64,000 nt of DNA. Origin: Cryobacterium sp. Y29 (GTDB taxonomy: Bacteria; Actinomycetota; Actinomycetes; Actinomycetales; Microbacteriaceae). The notes below the pieces were generated by a model that saw only the letters and a list, made by a program, of their open reading frames with translations, ran no database searches and had not been told where the DNA came from. The position numbers and the translations under genes are program-made. Where the stretch lies: the NCBI RefSeq assembly GCF_002929825.1, contig NZ_PJJN01000036.1, positions 248,001 to 312,000 on the forward strand. The letters run 5' to 3'. Below are positions 1-8,780 of this stretch, one piece after another (the stretch's first letter is position 1; every line of letters starts with the position of its first letter).

Positions 1-2
1 GG

Positions 3-734
3 TTGCTGACAGAGCGCGATCTGCGCGTGCGCTATTCGACCTCAGCGCTCGGCTACTTTTGGTCCATTCTCGATCCGCTCGTGATGGCCGGCATCTACTG
101 GTTCGTCTTCACCCAGGTCTTCGACCGCAGCGTCGGCGACACCCCGTACATCGTGTTCCTCCTGGCTGCCCTGCTGCCCTGGATGTGGTTCAACGGCGCG
201 GTCTCGGATTGCACCCGCGCATTTCTGCGCGAGGCGAAACTCATCCGCTCCACGCGCATCCCCCGCACCATCTGGGTGAACCGTTTGGTGCTGTCCAAGG
301 GCATCGAGTTTCTGGCATCCCTGCCCGTGCTGGTGTTGTTCGCAGTTGTGTACGGCGCCGAACTCAGCATCGACGCACTGTTCTTCCCCCTCGCCATTGT
401 GATCCAGGCAATGTTGACCGCCGGCGTCGGACTGCTCGTCGCCCCGCTCGTGGTGTTCTTCCGCGACTTGGAACGGGCCGTCAAACTCATCCTGCGATTT
501 CTGTTCTACGCCTCCCCCATCATCTACGGCACCACCGACTTACCGCCCGAATTGCACTTCTGGGCTGCTTTCAACCCGCTGACCGGCATTTTCAGTCTCT
601 ATCGCTCGGCTTTCTTTCCCGAACAGCTCGACTGGTTCTCGGTCGTGATCAGCGCGGTCATGTCCTTCGTTTTTCTCGGTCTCGGATTGCTGGTCTTTCG
701 ATGCACCGAACGTGCTGTTCTGAAGGAGATCTAG
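3..734 (+). CDS. ABC-2 type polysaccharide/teichoic acid exporter permease (5' partial)
   Basis: Integral-membrane half of an ABC exporter that moves a lipid-linked cell-wall glycopolymer across the cytoplasmic membrane (TagG/Wzm type). The visible 243 residues open with RDLRVRYSTSALGYFW, which in this family normally lies 20-40 residues inside the protein, so the true start is probably upstream of the window. About six hydrophobic segments follow, ending with a short basic tail. The gene overlaps the next one by a single base (TAG then GTG), so the permease and ATPase are almost certainly translationally coupled. The family call is strong. The exported polymer is inferred from the neighbouring glycerophosphotransferase and glycosyltransferases. 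Confidence 0.85.
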   Translation: MLTERDLRVRYSTSALGYFWSILDPLVMAGIYWFVFTQVFDRSVGDTPYIVFLLAALLPWMWFNGAVSDCTRAFLREAKLIRSTRIPRTIWVNRLVLSKGIEFLASLPVLVLFAVVYGAELSIDALFFPLAIVIQAMLTAGVGLLVAPLVVFFRDLERAVKLILRFLFYASPIIYGTTDLPPELHFWAAFNPLTGIFSLYRSAFFPEQLDWFSVVISAVMSFVFLGLGLLVFRCTERAVLKEI

Positions 735-1507
735 TGGCCCAGGTGAGAGCGTCCACCACGGGAACGCCCGTGATCTCGCTGCAGAACGTCGGCATCCGCT
801 TTCGCCGGAATCGGCGTGGGCGTCGAAATTTCAAGGATCTTTTTGGTGCTAGCAAACGGCGCAGTCGGCCCGGTGAATTTTGGGCCCTGCAGCACGTTTC
901 CTTCACCGTGCAACCGGGCGAAGCCATCGGTGTCGTCGGGCGCAACGGTCAAGGCAAGTCGACCCTGCTCAAACTCGTTACGGGAGTCGTGCTACCCGAC
1001 GAGGGGTCGGTACGCGTCACGGAGGGCGTGGCACCACTGATCGAAATCACCGGCGGGTTCGTGGATGACCTCAGTGTGCGCGACAACGTCTATCTGACGG
1101 CCGGCCTGCACGGCATGACACGCAAGCAGATCACGGAACGCTTCGACGAGATCATCGAATTCGCCGAGATCGCCGACTTCATTGACACGCCATACAAACA
1201 CCTGTCGAGCGGTATGAAAGTACGAATCGCCTTTGCGGTGATATCCCGGCTGGAGGAGCCGATTCTGCTGGTCGATGAGGTGTTGGCCGTGGGCGACAAA
1301 GCTTTCCGGGAAAAGTGCTATCGCCGCATCGAGGAACTCCTCGCGGGCGGGCGTACCCTCTTTATCGTCTCGCACAATGAGCGCGATCTGCGACGTTTCT
1401 GCAGCCGCGGTCTGTATCTCGACAAAGGCGACCTGGTGCTCGACGGGCCGATCACGGACGTGCTTGCACGGTACAACACCGACTACGGCGTCAAACCAGC
1501 AGCCTGA
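734..1507 (+). CDS. ABC polysaccharide/teichoic acid exporter ATP-binding protein
   Basis: Nucleotide-binding subunit (257 aa) that powers the upstream permease, TagH/Wzt type. Walker A is GRNGQGKST at residues 69-77, the signature LSSGMKVRIAF is near residue 157, Walker B ILLVDEVLAVGD is near 175, and the H-loop is SHNE. The 50-residue basic N-terminal lead before the ATPase core (RRNRRGRRNF...) is usual for the teichoic-acid group. The longer open frame beginning at 59 runs through the permease, so I chose the GTG at 734, which overlaps the permease stop and has GAAGGAG just upstream. It lacks the C-terminal carbohydrate-binding extension seen in some Wzt proteins. Its 3' end overlaps the convergent XRE gene by 25 bp. 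Confidence 0.9.
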   Translation: MAQVRASTTGTPVISLQNVGIRFRRNRRGRRNFKDLFGASKRRSRPGEFWALQHVSFTVQPGEAIGVVGRNGQGKSTLLKLVTGVVLPDEGSVRVTEGVAPLIEITGGFVDDLSVRDNVYLTAGLHGMTRKQITERFDEIIEFAEIADFIDTPYKHLSSGMKVRIAFAVISRLEEPILLVDEVLAVGDKAFREKCYRRIEELLAGGRTLFIVSHNERDLRRFCSRGLYLDKGDLVLDGPITDVLARYNTDYGVKPAA

Positions 1508-1824
1508 CCCAAGCCCGGCCGCCGACTCGCCGTGGCGTTCTGGGAACGTCGAAAATCGATCGCGATGTACGAGTCGCGAGTCGGGGGCAGCTGCTCGAGA
1601 GCGAGACCGGTCACGAGCTCACTCAACTCGAGTTGCAGCACGGCCGCCAGGCGAATGAGCGTGTACATCGTTGGGTTTCCGTGCCCCCGGTCGATGCGGG
1701 CGTAATTCGAGACATTGAGTCCGGCGAGTAGCGCAACAGACTCCTGATTGAACCCGAGCGCCAGACGGCGCTCTCGCAGGCGTAGGCCGAGTAGTCGAGA
1801 GGCTTCTGATTTGGGCTCAAGCAT
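1483..1824 (-). CDS. XRE-family helix-turn-helix regulator
   Basis: Small DNA-binding protein (113 aa) with a Cro/C1-type HTH at about residues 12-68: RLRERRLALGFNQESVALLAG, then a recognition helix VSNYARIDRGHGNPTM. The remaining 40 residues have no recognisable domain. A GAGGA sits only 3 bases before the ATG, which is close spacing. The gene is convergent with the exporter ATPase, overlapping its last 25 bp, and divergent from the next gene, so it could regulate either the short promoter region at 1825-1972 or itself. The target is unknown. Confidence 0.75.
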   Translation of the reverse strand: MLEPKSEASRLLGLRLRERRLALGFNQESVALLAGLNVSNYARIDRGHGNPTMYTLIRLAAVLQLELSELVTGLALEQLPPTRDSYIAIDFRRSQNATASRRPGLGQAAGLTP

Positions 1825-1972
1825 TCCTCATTTGTAGCGGCACAGGTGAGTCTTGACTAGCGGGTGGACTTTTGACGAAAGACAGTATTTGTATCCGGGC
1901 CCGCCCAGGTATCCCAGCGTGCGTCCCGGTGCACCACGTACACTCGACCAGACGCACCGAGAAAGGCGAGAA

Positions 1973-2818
1973 ATGGCGAGGAAGAGCACACCGATGCTGT
2001 CATCGACCGGTGGCACTCCCCAAGGCGGAGCACTGCCCACCGGGCTTGTCAAGGGCTTTGATCGGGTGCTGGCCATTCACCGACCCGTCGTACTCGCACA
2101 TATTCGCAGTATCCGACGGCGCAATCCCCATGCCGCCCCCGAACAAATCGTGCGCATTCTGGAAAAACGTTACCTCGCGGCGGTCACGACCGGCGGTGCC
2201 GCGGTGGGCGCCACCGCGGTTATTCCCGGAGTCGGCACCGGAATCACCCTCGCACTATCGGGAGTGGAAACCGCCGGTTTTCTCGAGGCGACGGCTTTGT
2301 TCACCCAATCGGTGAGCGAGGTGCATGGAATCGCAGTGGAAGACCCCGATCGCGCCCGCGCCCTCGTCATGACGATGATGCTCGGCCGAGAGGGCAGCGA
2401 TCTGGTGCGGCAGCTCGCCGGTCAGGTGACCGGCTCGGGAACCGCAAGAAACACCTACTGGGGTGAACTCATCACCAACAGTCTTCCCCGCGCCGTTCTC
2501 GGTCCGCTCACCGACCGACTCAAAAGTACATTTCTGCGTCAGTTCGCCACCCGCGGCGGGGCGAGCTTGCTCGGCAAGGCCTTGCCGTTTGGCATCGGAG
2601 CGGTGATCGGCGGTGCGGGAAATCACATTCTGGGCACCAAGGTAGTGCGCGCGTCACGCCTCGCATTCGGCCCCGCCCCCGCCGGTTTTCGGCCGGATCT
2701 GGACCCGCAAGTGCGTGCCATCACGGTTCGCGAAAAGCGACGCGGTCAGTCGGTGGCGGCCGTATCGGCCGAGCCGACGGCATCCGCTTCGTGGCCGACC
2801 ACGCCCGGAGCGACGTAG
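1973..2818 (+). CDS. Uncharacterised glycine/alanine-rich protein, weakly EcsC-like
   Basis: A 281-residue protein of unknown function. After a polar N-terminus and a basic stretch (RSIRRRNPHAAPEQIVRILE) there is a long glycine-alanine segment around residues 65-105 (TTGGAAVGATAVIPGVGTG) that could insert in or lie against a membrane. A conserved-looking EDPDRARALVMTMMLG block follows, then a second glycine-rich segment near residue 205. The layout recalls EcsC-like proteins, but I cannot confirm membership. I chose the ATG at 1973, preceded by GAAAGGCGAG, over the frame's earliest start at 1853, which would add a poor-looking 40-residue N-terminus over the promoter region. Confidence 0.6.
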   Translation: MARKSTPMLSSTGGTPQGGALPTGLVKGFDRVLAIHRPVVLAHIRSIRRRNPHAAPEQIVRILEKRYLAAVTTGGAAVGATAVIPGVGTGITLALSGVETAGFLEATALFTQSVSEVHGIAVEDPDRARALVMTMMLGREGSDLVRQLAGQVTGSGTARNTYWGELITNSLPRAVLGPLTDRLKSTFLRQFATRGGASLLGKALPFGIGAVIGGAGNHILGTKVVRASRLAFGPAPAGFRPDLDPQVRAITVREKRRGQSVAAVSAEPTASASWPTTPGAT

Positions 2819-2828
2819 CGCCGGTGGA

Positions 2829-4103
2829 CTACTCCGTGCCTGGACTCGTTGCAGAATCGGGCACAATCGCACGATCGGCATCGTGCACGGCCGCGAATCG
2901 GTCCCACTCATCCATCAGGTGCTGCACGGCCCTGTGGAAGAGGCCCGTCGCGACGCCAGGGGCGGTGTCACCGAAATAGCGGTGCACCCAGCCCTGCAGG
3001 CGATCGACCACCGCCTCATCGTGGGTCAGTCGGTCGACGGCGATCACGATATCGGCGGCGTGATCGGCCGGCAGCCACTCACAGTCGGAGAGATAGCCGC
3101 TCGTGTCGATCACGGCCGTTGGGTTGACGGGGCGGGTGATGATGAGCGGCTTGCCGGTGGCGAGCCGATCGTAGACCATGGCGGAGATGTCGACGATGGC
3201 GATATCTGCTGCGGCCAGCTGCCAGCCGAGGTCCGGGCCGGAGTCATAGACGTGCTGCGCGCGGGGGTCTCGGGCATTGGCCGCGGCGAGGGCGCCGATG
3301 ATGGCCTTGTTGGCGGCCCCGTAGCTATGGTCGACGACGCCGCTGCGCGGGTGTGGTCGATAGATGACGCGGTGGGTTCCGGTGGCCAACAGAGCAGTGA
3401 CGAGCGCAACACCGTGGGTGACGACAGAGCCGTAGGCCGCGGCGGCCCTATCCCCCTCCCAGGTAGGCGCATAGAGCACGACCTGGCGTTCATCGGGCAG
3501 GTAAGGCAGCTGACCGCTGAAGTAGTCGGCCTGGGGGCGCCCGATCTTGATGGCGCGCTTATCGAAGTCGTAGTCCCAGAGCACCCGGTCCAGCCGGGCG
3601 AGTGCAGCGTCCCCCGCAACGAACGAGTAGTCGTAGGCCTTGAACTGGTTGGTGATCATATACATCTTGTCGCTCTCACCGTGGTTGATGAAAACGTGCC
3701 AACACCGCCCGTAGCGCATCATCTGAAAGTTGCGCGGGTTCTGGTTGACGTAAAACACGATACGAATATCCTGCTCAGCGACGATCTGCTCGAGCTGCGG
3801 CACCGTGCGGGCGTAGGCGACGGGAATGGGCGCCTCGTCCATGAGCTTGAGGGTGCCGCCGCCGGTACGACTGATCACGAGTACCGGCCACGTCTTGGCG
3901 AGCGTTGCGAGCGGCTGGTACCACTGCCGCATTTGGTACATGTTGACGGGTCCGTCAGCAAAGTACACGGCAATCTTGAAGTGATTGTCTTCGCGCAGTT
4001 CCCGCGCTTGCAGCGGCCCACGCAGCTCGTGTTGGGCCTTGCGGGAGGCCATAACATCTTTGACCAGCTTGACTGCACGCCTGACATCTTTCCGAATTGC
4101 CAC
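2829..4103 (-). CDS. CDP-glycerol:glycerophosphate glycerophosphotransferase-like protein
   Basis: A 424-residue cytoplasmic or peripheral enzyme of the TagF/TagB-type glycerophosphotransferase family, which adds glycerol- or ribitol-phosphate units from the CDP-activated form to a growing teichoic-acid chain. Family hallmarks seen are HVFINHGESDK near residue 135, VVLYAPTWEGD near 205, YRPHPRSG near 247 and the late DISAMVYDRLATGKP near 325, where the conserved Asp-Ile-Ser contacts substrate. It begins with a basic amphipathic stretch (IRKDVRRAVKLVKDVMASRK) suited to membrane association. It is the last gene of a minus-strand run with the two GT2 genes and the CDP-alcohol transferase. Whether it primes or polymerises cannot be told from sequence. 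Confidence 0.8.
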   Translation of the reverse strand: MAIRKDVRRAVKLVKDVMASRKAQHELRGPLQARELREDNHFKIAVYFADGPVNMYQMRQWYQPLATLAKTWPVLVISRTGGGTLKLMDEAPIPVAYARTVPQLEQIVAEQDIRIVFYVNQNPRNFQMMRYGRCWHVFINHGESDKMYMITNQFKAYDYSFVAGDAALARLDRVLWDYDFDKRAIKIGRPQADYFSGQLPYLPDERQVVLYAPTWEGDRAAAAYGSVVTHGVALVTALLATGTHRVIYRPHPRSGVVDHSYGAANKAIIGALAAANARDPRAQHVYDSGPDLGWQLAAADIAIVDISAMVYDRLATGKPLIITRPVNPTAVIDTSGYLSDCEWLPADHAADIVIAVDRLTHDEAVVDRLQGWVHRYFGDTAPGVATGLFHRAVQHLMDEWDRFAAVHDADRAIVPDSATSPGTE

Positions 4104-4122
4104 CGGCTAAGACTACCTTTCG

Positions 4123-5055
4123 TTAGATGATCGGAGGGCGCCCTGCGCGGGTCATCCGCCAGACCGTGCGTACTCGAAGCGGATGCCGCGGCCCCGGGTC
4201 ATGACGCCACCCTTCGCGCCAGCCGTCGAACCAAGCGTGCAGCGCCGGCCGGTTGCTCGGGCCCCAGCGCAGCACCTGAATCGCCGTCCAGGCGCCCACG
4301 TACAGCGGCACTAAGAGCAGTGGCAGGTTGCGGCGAGCCAGCCACACCCGGTTGCGAGCGTTCAGCCGGTAGTAGTCGGCGTGTCGGGTGGGCAGAATGA
4401 CCGGATGGTTGGCCACGAGGTCGCCGGCGTACCAGACGACCCGGTCCTGGTCCCAGACCCGCCACGCCAGTTCGATGCCTTCATGCGCGTAGAAGAATGG
4501 TTCGCCCCAGCCTCCGGTCGCGTCGAAGACGCTGCGCGGCAGCAGAACGGCGCCCTCCCAGACGGAGAACACCGGTCCGGGCGTACTGGCCTCGCCCTTG
4601 CGGATGCGGGGAATCCACCGACGCGGCGATTCGATTCCCGCCGGGTCTTCGACCCGAGGCTGCAGCAGCCCGATTGTCGGGTCGGCGCGCATTTTGCCGA
4701 TCGCGTCGATCAAAAAATTCGGGTCGGGAATGCTCGCATCGTCGTCGAGGAAGAACAGGAATTCCCCGGTGACACGCGACACGCCGCGGTTACGGCCGGC
4801 TGGAATGCCCAGGTTGGTCGGAAGTCCGAGGGACTGTACGCCGACCGGCAGGCCGGTCGGTTGCCAACCGTTGCCGACGCAGACCACGTCGAGGGTCACT
4901 CCCTGCTGGGCCAGCACCGAGCGGATGCCCCGCTCGAGATCAGCCGGACGGGTGCCCTGAGTGAGCACCACCACGCCGACCGTCACAGCGCCGGCCGGTG
5001 CAGCGCCGGCCGCTGTGTCAGGAACGGACACGCTTGGACGCCATGATGGCCACAA
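4123..5055 (-). CDS. Family 2 glycosyltransferase
   Basis: GT-A fold glycosyltransferase (310 aa), probably adding a sugar to the cell-wall polymer. Seen are the N-terminal beta strand VTVGVVVLTQGTRPADL, the nucleotide-binding region LPTNLGIPAGRNRG and the metal-binding FFLDDDAS triad near residue 115. A second motif, GWGEPFFYAHEGIELAWRVW, is near 195, and a hydrophobic membrane-associating segment LPLLLVPLYVGAWTAI is near 250. The N-terminus overlaps the upstream CDP-alcohol transferase by 38 bp if the ATG at 5055 is used. GTG codons at 5031 or 5025 would cut the overlap to about 10 bp and remove the uninformative MWPSWRPS lead, and are quite possible. Confidence 0.85.
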   Translation of the reverse strand: MWPSWRPSVSVPDTAAGAAPAGAVTVGVVVLTQGTRPADLERGIRSVLAQQGVTLDVVCVGNGWQPTGLPVGVQSLGLPTNLGIPAGRNRGVSRVTGEFLFFLDDDASIPDPNFLIDAIGKMRADPTIGLLQPRVEDPAGIESPRRWIPRIRKGEASTPGPVFSVWEGAVLLPRSVFDATGGWGEPFFYAHEGIELAWRVWDQDRVVWYAGDLVANHPVILPTRHADYYRLNARNRVWLARRNLPLLLVPLYVGAWTAIQVLRWGPSNRPALHAWFDGWREGWRHDPGPRHPLRVRTVWRMTRAGRPPII

Positions 5056-5842
5056 AATGACCGATGAGCGATAGGAACGCGAGCGGTACCAGTACGATCA
5101 GCACGGTCCGGTCAACGAGCGGCTGCTCGAGAAACAGTCCGACGACGGCGGCAGCGAAGATGACCATGGTCAGTTCGACCGAGTGGTACAGGCGATGGAA
5201 GGGTACGAAACGGGCGAGTCGGCGCACCCGCGCGATCACGCTCGAGGTCGGAGTCTTCTCGCCATGCGTGTCGGCGAGCTTCGTCAATCCGGCATTGGCC
5301 CGTGCGACGTGCACCATATCGTTGAGCGCCTTGTTCAGCACGATGATCAAAGCGAGCAGCAACGCCAGGCTGCTCCACAAAAAGTCGTCGGGCGAGTCGA
5401 ATGGGTACGCAGCCGCCCGAATTCCGAGGGCGATGGGAATGAGTGACTCGGTGGAGTAGTGTCCGACCTTGTCGAGGAACACGCCGGCGGGCGAGGACGT
5501 GCCGCGCCACCGCGCCACTTCACCGTCGCAGCAGTCGATGAGCATCTGCACCTGGCTGAACGCGAGGGCGAGCAGTGCCCCCCAGATTCCGGGGATCAGC
5601 AGGGCTGCGGCAGTCGACCAACCGGCGAGGATCATCAGCGCGGTCACGCCGTTGGCGGAGATGCGGGTCTTCAGCAGCACCCAGGTCAGGTACGGCGACA
5701 GGTCGCGCAGGTACAGACTTGCCGTCCAGTGCTCGGCATTGGCACGCAGGCGCACTTCGGGCGGCTGGGCCACCGCGCGCAGCTGAGCGATCGATTCCGG
5801 TCGGGCCAAGCGCCGATGTGAGGTCTCGGGCGAACTGGTCAT
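5018..5842 (-). CDS. CDP-alcohol phosphatidyltransferase family membrane protein
   Basis: Membrane enzyme (274 aa) that transfers a phospho-alcohol from a CDP-activated donor. The CDP-OH-P motif runs from D103: D103, D106-G107, A110-R111, G120, D124. The position where the eighth conserved residue, a catalytic Asp, is expected holds His128 (LDKVGHY). Four to six hydrophobic segments follow the motif. The ATG at 5842 is chosen because AAGGTGAG sits about 5 bases upstream and it leaves a 4-bp gap after the previous gene. The earlier start at 5902 would overlap that gene. Clustered with glycosyltransferases and a glycerophosphotransferase, it more likely serves glycopolymer or lipid-anchor synthesis than bulk phospholipid synthesis. 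The substrate is unknown. Confidence 0.8.
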   Translation of the reverse strand: MTSSPETSHRRLARPESIAQLRAVAQPPEVRLRANAEHWTASLYLRDLSPYLTWVLLKTRISANGVTALMILAGWSTAAALLIPGIWGALLALAFSQVQMLIDCCDGEVARWRGTSSPAGVFLDKVGHYSTESLIPIALGIRAAAYPFDSPDDFLWSSLALLLALIIVLNKALNDMVHVARANAGLTKLADTHGEKTPTSSVIARVRRLARFVPFHRLYHSVELTMVIFAAAVVGLFLEQPLVDRTVLIVLVPLAFLSLIGHFVAIMASKRVRS

Positions 5843-5846
5843 CTGC

Positions 5847-6890
5847 TCACCTTCCCGTGTGTGCCGTGATGTTGCTGGTGAGTTTGAGATACCCGAGCAC
5901 AAACCCGACCCCCCAGCAGAAGTGAATGCAGGGCAAGACTACGAGAAAATTCAGGGAGGTACGAATTCCGTCCGGCCTGGCCACCGTGAGCGTCGCGGCC
6001 ACCACGATGACCAGATACCCGATGGGAACTATGAGACCGAGGGACAACCACGGCGCCGCGCCGAAGGCCACCTGCACGATTCCGCCCACTCCGAGGAGCA
6101 GCCCAAGAGCTACCGCCAGAACCATGGCCGGTGGCACAAAATAGCGGATGCCGTTGGCCGCCGGATACCGACGGGCCAGTTCGCCGCGCCAGAGCCCGGT
6201 CGAGAGCATCTGCCGGGCGAGCTGGGGCAGGGTCGGCCGCGGACGATAAAGCACGCGCAGTTCGGGGGTGAACCAGACAAGTCCGCCGGCTTCACGGAGG
6301 CGCCGATTGAGGTCCCAGTCCTGACCGCGTTTGACGCCCTCGTCGAACAATCCGACAGCCAGGATGCTCGCGGTGCGAAAACAACCGAGGTACACGGTTT
6401 CGGCGGCGCCCGCAGCCCCGCCAACATGGTGCGGGGTACCTCCGAGGCCGATGCGGGTACCGTACGCGCGGGCTACTGCGCGCTCGAATGCGCTGATGCC
6501 GCGGGCATCCATGATGCCACCGACGTTGTCGGCACCGGTGCGCTCAAGCGTTTCCACGGCGATACGGGCGTAATCGGGCGGTAGCACCGAGTGCGCGTCG
6601 ACGCGAATGACCACCGCGTACTGCGACGCACGGATGGCGATGTTCAGGCCCGCCGGAGTCGAGCCGATGTCGTTGGGCACGACCCGAATGCGCGAGTCAA
6701 CCGCGGCCATTTCTTCGACCAGTTCGGTCGTGCCGTCGATGCTCGGTCCGAGCGCCAGGGTGACCTCAAACAGGCCCTCGAAGTCTTGTGCCAGCAGGCT
6801 CTCGACGGCGGCTCGCACGTGCGTCGCCTCGTTGAGCACCGGCATCACGTACGACACCCCGGGAAGAAATCCCTCACCACGTTGGTGCAC
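5847..6890 (-). CDS. Membrane-anchored family 2 glycosyltransferase
   Basis: A 347-residue GT2 enzyme with an N-terminal catalytic domain and C-terminal transmembrane helices. Motifs are GVSYVMPVLNEATHVRAAV at the start, GPSIDGTTELVEEM near residue 50, VIRVDAHSVLPPDY (the DxD region) near 95, and KRGQDWDLNRRLREAGG near 190, close to the (Q/R)xxRW-like acceptor region of processive GT2 enzymes. Three or four hydrophobic helices fill residues 250-340. It is the first gene of the four-gene minus-strand run and ends 4 bp before the CDP-alcohol transferase start. The sugar it adds cannot be predicted. Confidence 0.85.
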   Translation of the reverse strand: MHQRGEGFLPGVSYVMPVLNEATHVRAAVESLLAQDFEGLFEVTLALGPSIDGTTELVEEMAAVDSRIRVVPNDIGSTPAGLNIAIRASQYAVVIRVDAHSVLPPDYARIAVETLERTGADNVGGIMDARGISAFERAVARAYGTRIGLGGTPHHVGGAAGAAETVYLGCFRTASILAVGLFDEGVKRGQDWDLNRRLREAGGLVWFTPELRVLYRPRPTLPQLARQMLSTGLWRGELARRYPAANGIRYFVPPAMVLAVALGLLLGVGGIVQVAFGAAPWLSLGLIVPIGYLVIVVAATLTVARPDGIRTSLNFLVVLPCIHFCWGVGFVLGYLKLTSNITAHTGR

Positions 6891-6990
6891 CTGGCTGGCC
6901 AGCTTTCCGGTTGATGGGTAGGACGATTGAGCCTACCAGCCCACGAAACGCTAATCACCTCGGAAGGTGTCAAACAGCACCGCTGACCAT

Positions 6991-7022
6991 CATCGCGTCG
7001 CCGGCGAGCCGGCGACGCGATG
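6991..7022. terminator. Perfect 14-bp hairpin between two minus-strand genes
   Basis: CATCGCGTCGCCGG (6991-7004), a CGAG loop, then its exact complement at 7009-7022. It lies 22 bp downstream of the htrA-like stop codon and about 100 bp before the glycosyltransferase start. No U-tract follows on either strand, which is common for terminators of high-GC actinobacteria. Most likely it ends the protease transcript. Confidence 0.65.
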
Positions 7023-7044
7023 AGAAAGGAGGAGCAGAGTGCGG

Positions 7045-8676
7045 TTAGCTGGTGTACTCGCCCACCGTGACCGAGACGGTGGTCGTCTTGCCGTCTCGCA
7101 CATAGGTGAGGTCGGCGGTGCCACCAGCGGGGAGCACCCGCACTTGGGCGGTGAGGTCGATCGAGTCTGTGATCGGCACGCCGTTGAAGTTGGTGACGAC
7201 GTCGCCCTCGGCCAGACCGGCCTTGTCGGCGGCACCGCCCGAGGTTAGCTTGCTCATGAGGGCGCCCACAGTGCTGCTGGTCGAACTGGACGCATCCTTG
7301 ACGCCCGCACCGAGCAGGCCGTGGGTGGCCGTTCCGTTGGCGATGATCTCCTCGGAGATGCGCTTGGCAAAGTTCGACGGAATGGAGAATCCGACGCCGA
7401 TGCTGCCGGCAGCGGACGACGAGGTGGTGCTGCCGGCGCTGGCGATGGCCACGTTGATGCCGATCAGTTCACCGCTGCCGTTGAGCAGGGCGCCTCCGGA
7501 GTTGCCCGGGTTGATGGCGGCATCCGTTTGAATCACCGGGAGGGCAATATTCGCCGTAGCGGCCTGGGTGCCCTTCGACGGCGTTCCGTCCTGGTTCGGA
7601 AAGTCGAAGAAGAAGGGGTTCTGGCTCTGTCCTTCGTCGGGCGCTGTGGTGTCGGGTGAGCTCGGCGCTGCCGAACTCGCGACGGTAATGCTGCGGTTGA
7701 GGGCGCTGACGATGCCGTCAGTGACCGTGCCGGCGAGGCCGAGGGGGGCACCGATGGCGATGGCGCTGTCACCGACGTTGAGCTCGGAGGAATCGCCCCA
7801 GGTAACCGGGGTGAGTCCACTGGCGTCGGTCAGTTTGATCACGGCGAGGTCGGAGACCGGGTCGGTACCCACGAGCGTGGCGGCGTACAGCTTGCCATCG
7901 TTGCTTTTAACCTCGATTTTCACGTCGGACGCGGCCCCGTCGAGGGTGACGACGTGGGTGTTGGTGAGAACGTAGCCATCGTCGGTGAGGATCACGCCGG
8001 ACCCGGTTCCGCCCGAGGAACTGCTGGAGACGTCGATGGTCACGACGCTCGGCGAGGCTTTGGCCGCGACGGCGGTGATCTGGTTGACGCTCTTGGCGTT
8101 GTTCACCACGACATTGCTGGGGCCGGAGACCTGGCTGACCGGTACGCCGTTGTTTTGGCCATTGAGTATGAGCGCGGTAATCCCGGCACCGGACGATCCG
8201 CCGACGAGAGCACCAATGGCGAGCGCTGCGATCAACGCGACACTGCCTTTGCGGCGACCGGGTTCCTTCGTCGTACTTGAGGCGAAGGGCTGGCCGGGGA
8301 ACGCAGCCGTCGGATAAGAATCAGCGGTCGCATACGCCTGCGACGAACCGCTTGGAGCGTTGGTAGAGCTTGAAGCGTAAGTGGAGTCCGAGGCTGCCGG
8401 GGTCTCGACCGGGCGACCGAAAGCATCCGTCGGGTAGGCAACGGTTTGGGCGGTGTCGGGGACATCGTGAGTCGGCAGGGTCGGTGCGTTGACGACCGGG
8501 ACAGCGGGCTCGACACTCGCCGGCGGCGCGGTCGGGGTCTCGGCCGGGGCATCGGTGGGTGGGGTAGCCGGTGGAGCAGTGGGTGGGGTAGCCTCGCCGG
8601 ACTCATTCACAGCAAAAGCGGCGGTGTCATCAGCAGGATCAGGGGTGGTGCCAAAATCCTTGGTGTTGTCGGTCAT
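7045..8676 (-). CDS. Trypsin-like serine protease with PDZ domain (HtrA/DegP family)
   Basis: Membrane-anchored quality-control protease (543 aa). The first 140 residues are a cytoplasmic Pro/Ala/Thr-rich low-complexity tail, followed by one transmembrane helix at 145-171 after a basic GRRKG. The extracytoplasmic protease domain has the full triad: His241 (LTNTHVV), Asp276 (VSDLAVIKL) and Ser393 (INPGNSGGALL). A single PDZ domain fills roughly residues 450-540 (GALMSKLTSGGAADKAGLAEGD). A long insert rich in Ser, Pro and Asp (residues 333-372) interrupts the protease domain between Asp and Ser. The ATG is preceded by GGAAGGAG. It is divergent from the dapC-like gene. Confidence 0.9.
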   Translation of the reverse strand: MTDNTKDFGTTPDPADDTAAFAVNESGEATPPTAPPATPPTDAPAETPTAPPASVEPAVPVVNAPTLPTHDVPDTAQTVAYPTDAFGRPVETPAASDSTYASSSTNAPSGSSQAYATADSYPTAAFPGQPFASSTTKEPGRRKGSVALIAALAIGALVGGSSGAGITALILNGQNNGVPVSQVSGPSNVVVNNAKSVNQITAVAAKASPSVVTIDVSSSSSGGTGSGVILTDDGYVLTNTHVVTLDGAASDVKIEVKSNDGKLYAATLVGTDPVSDLAVIKLTDASGLTPVTWGDSSELNVGDSAIAIGAPLGLAGTVTDGIVSALNRSITVASSAAPSSPDTTAPDEGQSQNPFFFDFPNQDGTPSKGTQAATANIALPVIQTDAAINPGNSGGALLNGSGELIGINVAIASAGSTTSSSAAGSIGVGFSIPSNFAKRISEEIIANGTATHGLLGAGVKDASSSTSSTVGALMSKLTSGGAADKAGLAEGDVVTNFNGVPITDSIDLTAQVRVLPAGGTADLTYVRDGKTTTVSVTVGEYTS

Positions 8677-8780
8677 CGGGTGCTCCTTCCAAGCGTTGCA
8701 AGCTTTGCGCCCAAACCTGAACGTTCAATATGTACGAGCTGAGAGCAGTCAATGATCATGCCCCGACATTGCCCAAGCGA

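Noticed and set aside
2715-4130. A 471-codon plus-strand frame opposite the glycerophosphotransferase
   Set aside because: The minus-strand protein has clear family motifs and the plus frame has none; it is a GC-driven shadow. Frames opposite iolA (30893-32347), nadA (17452-18675) and nadB (18899-19765) were dropped for the same reason.
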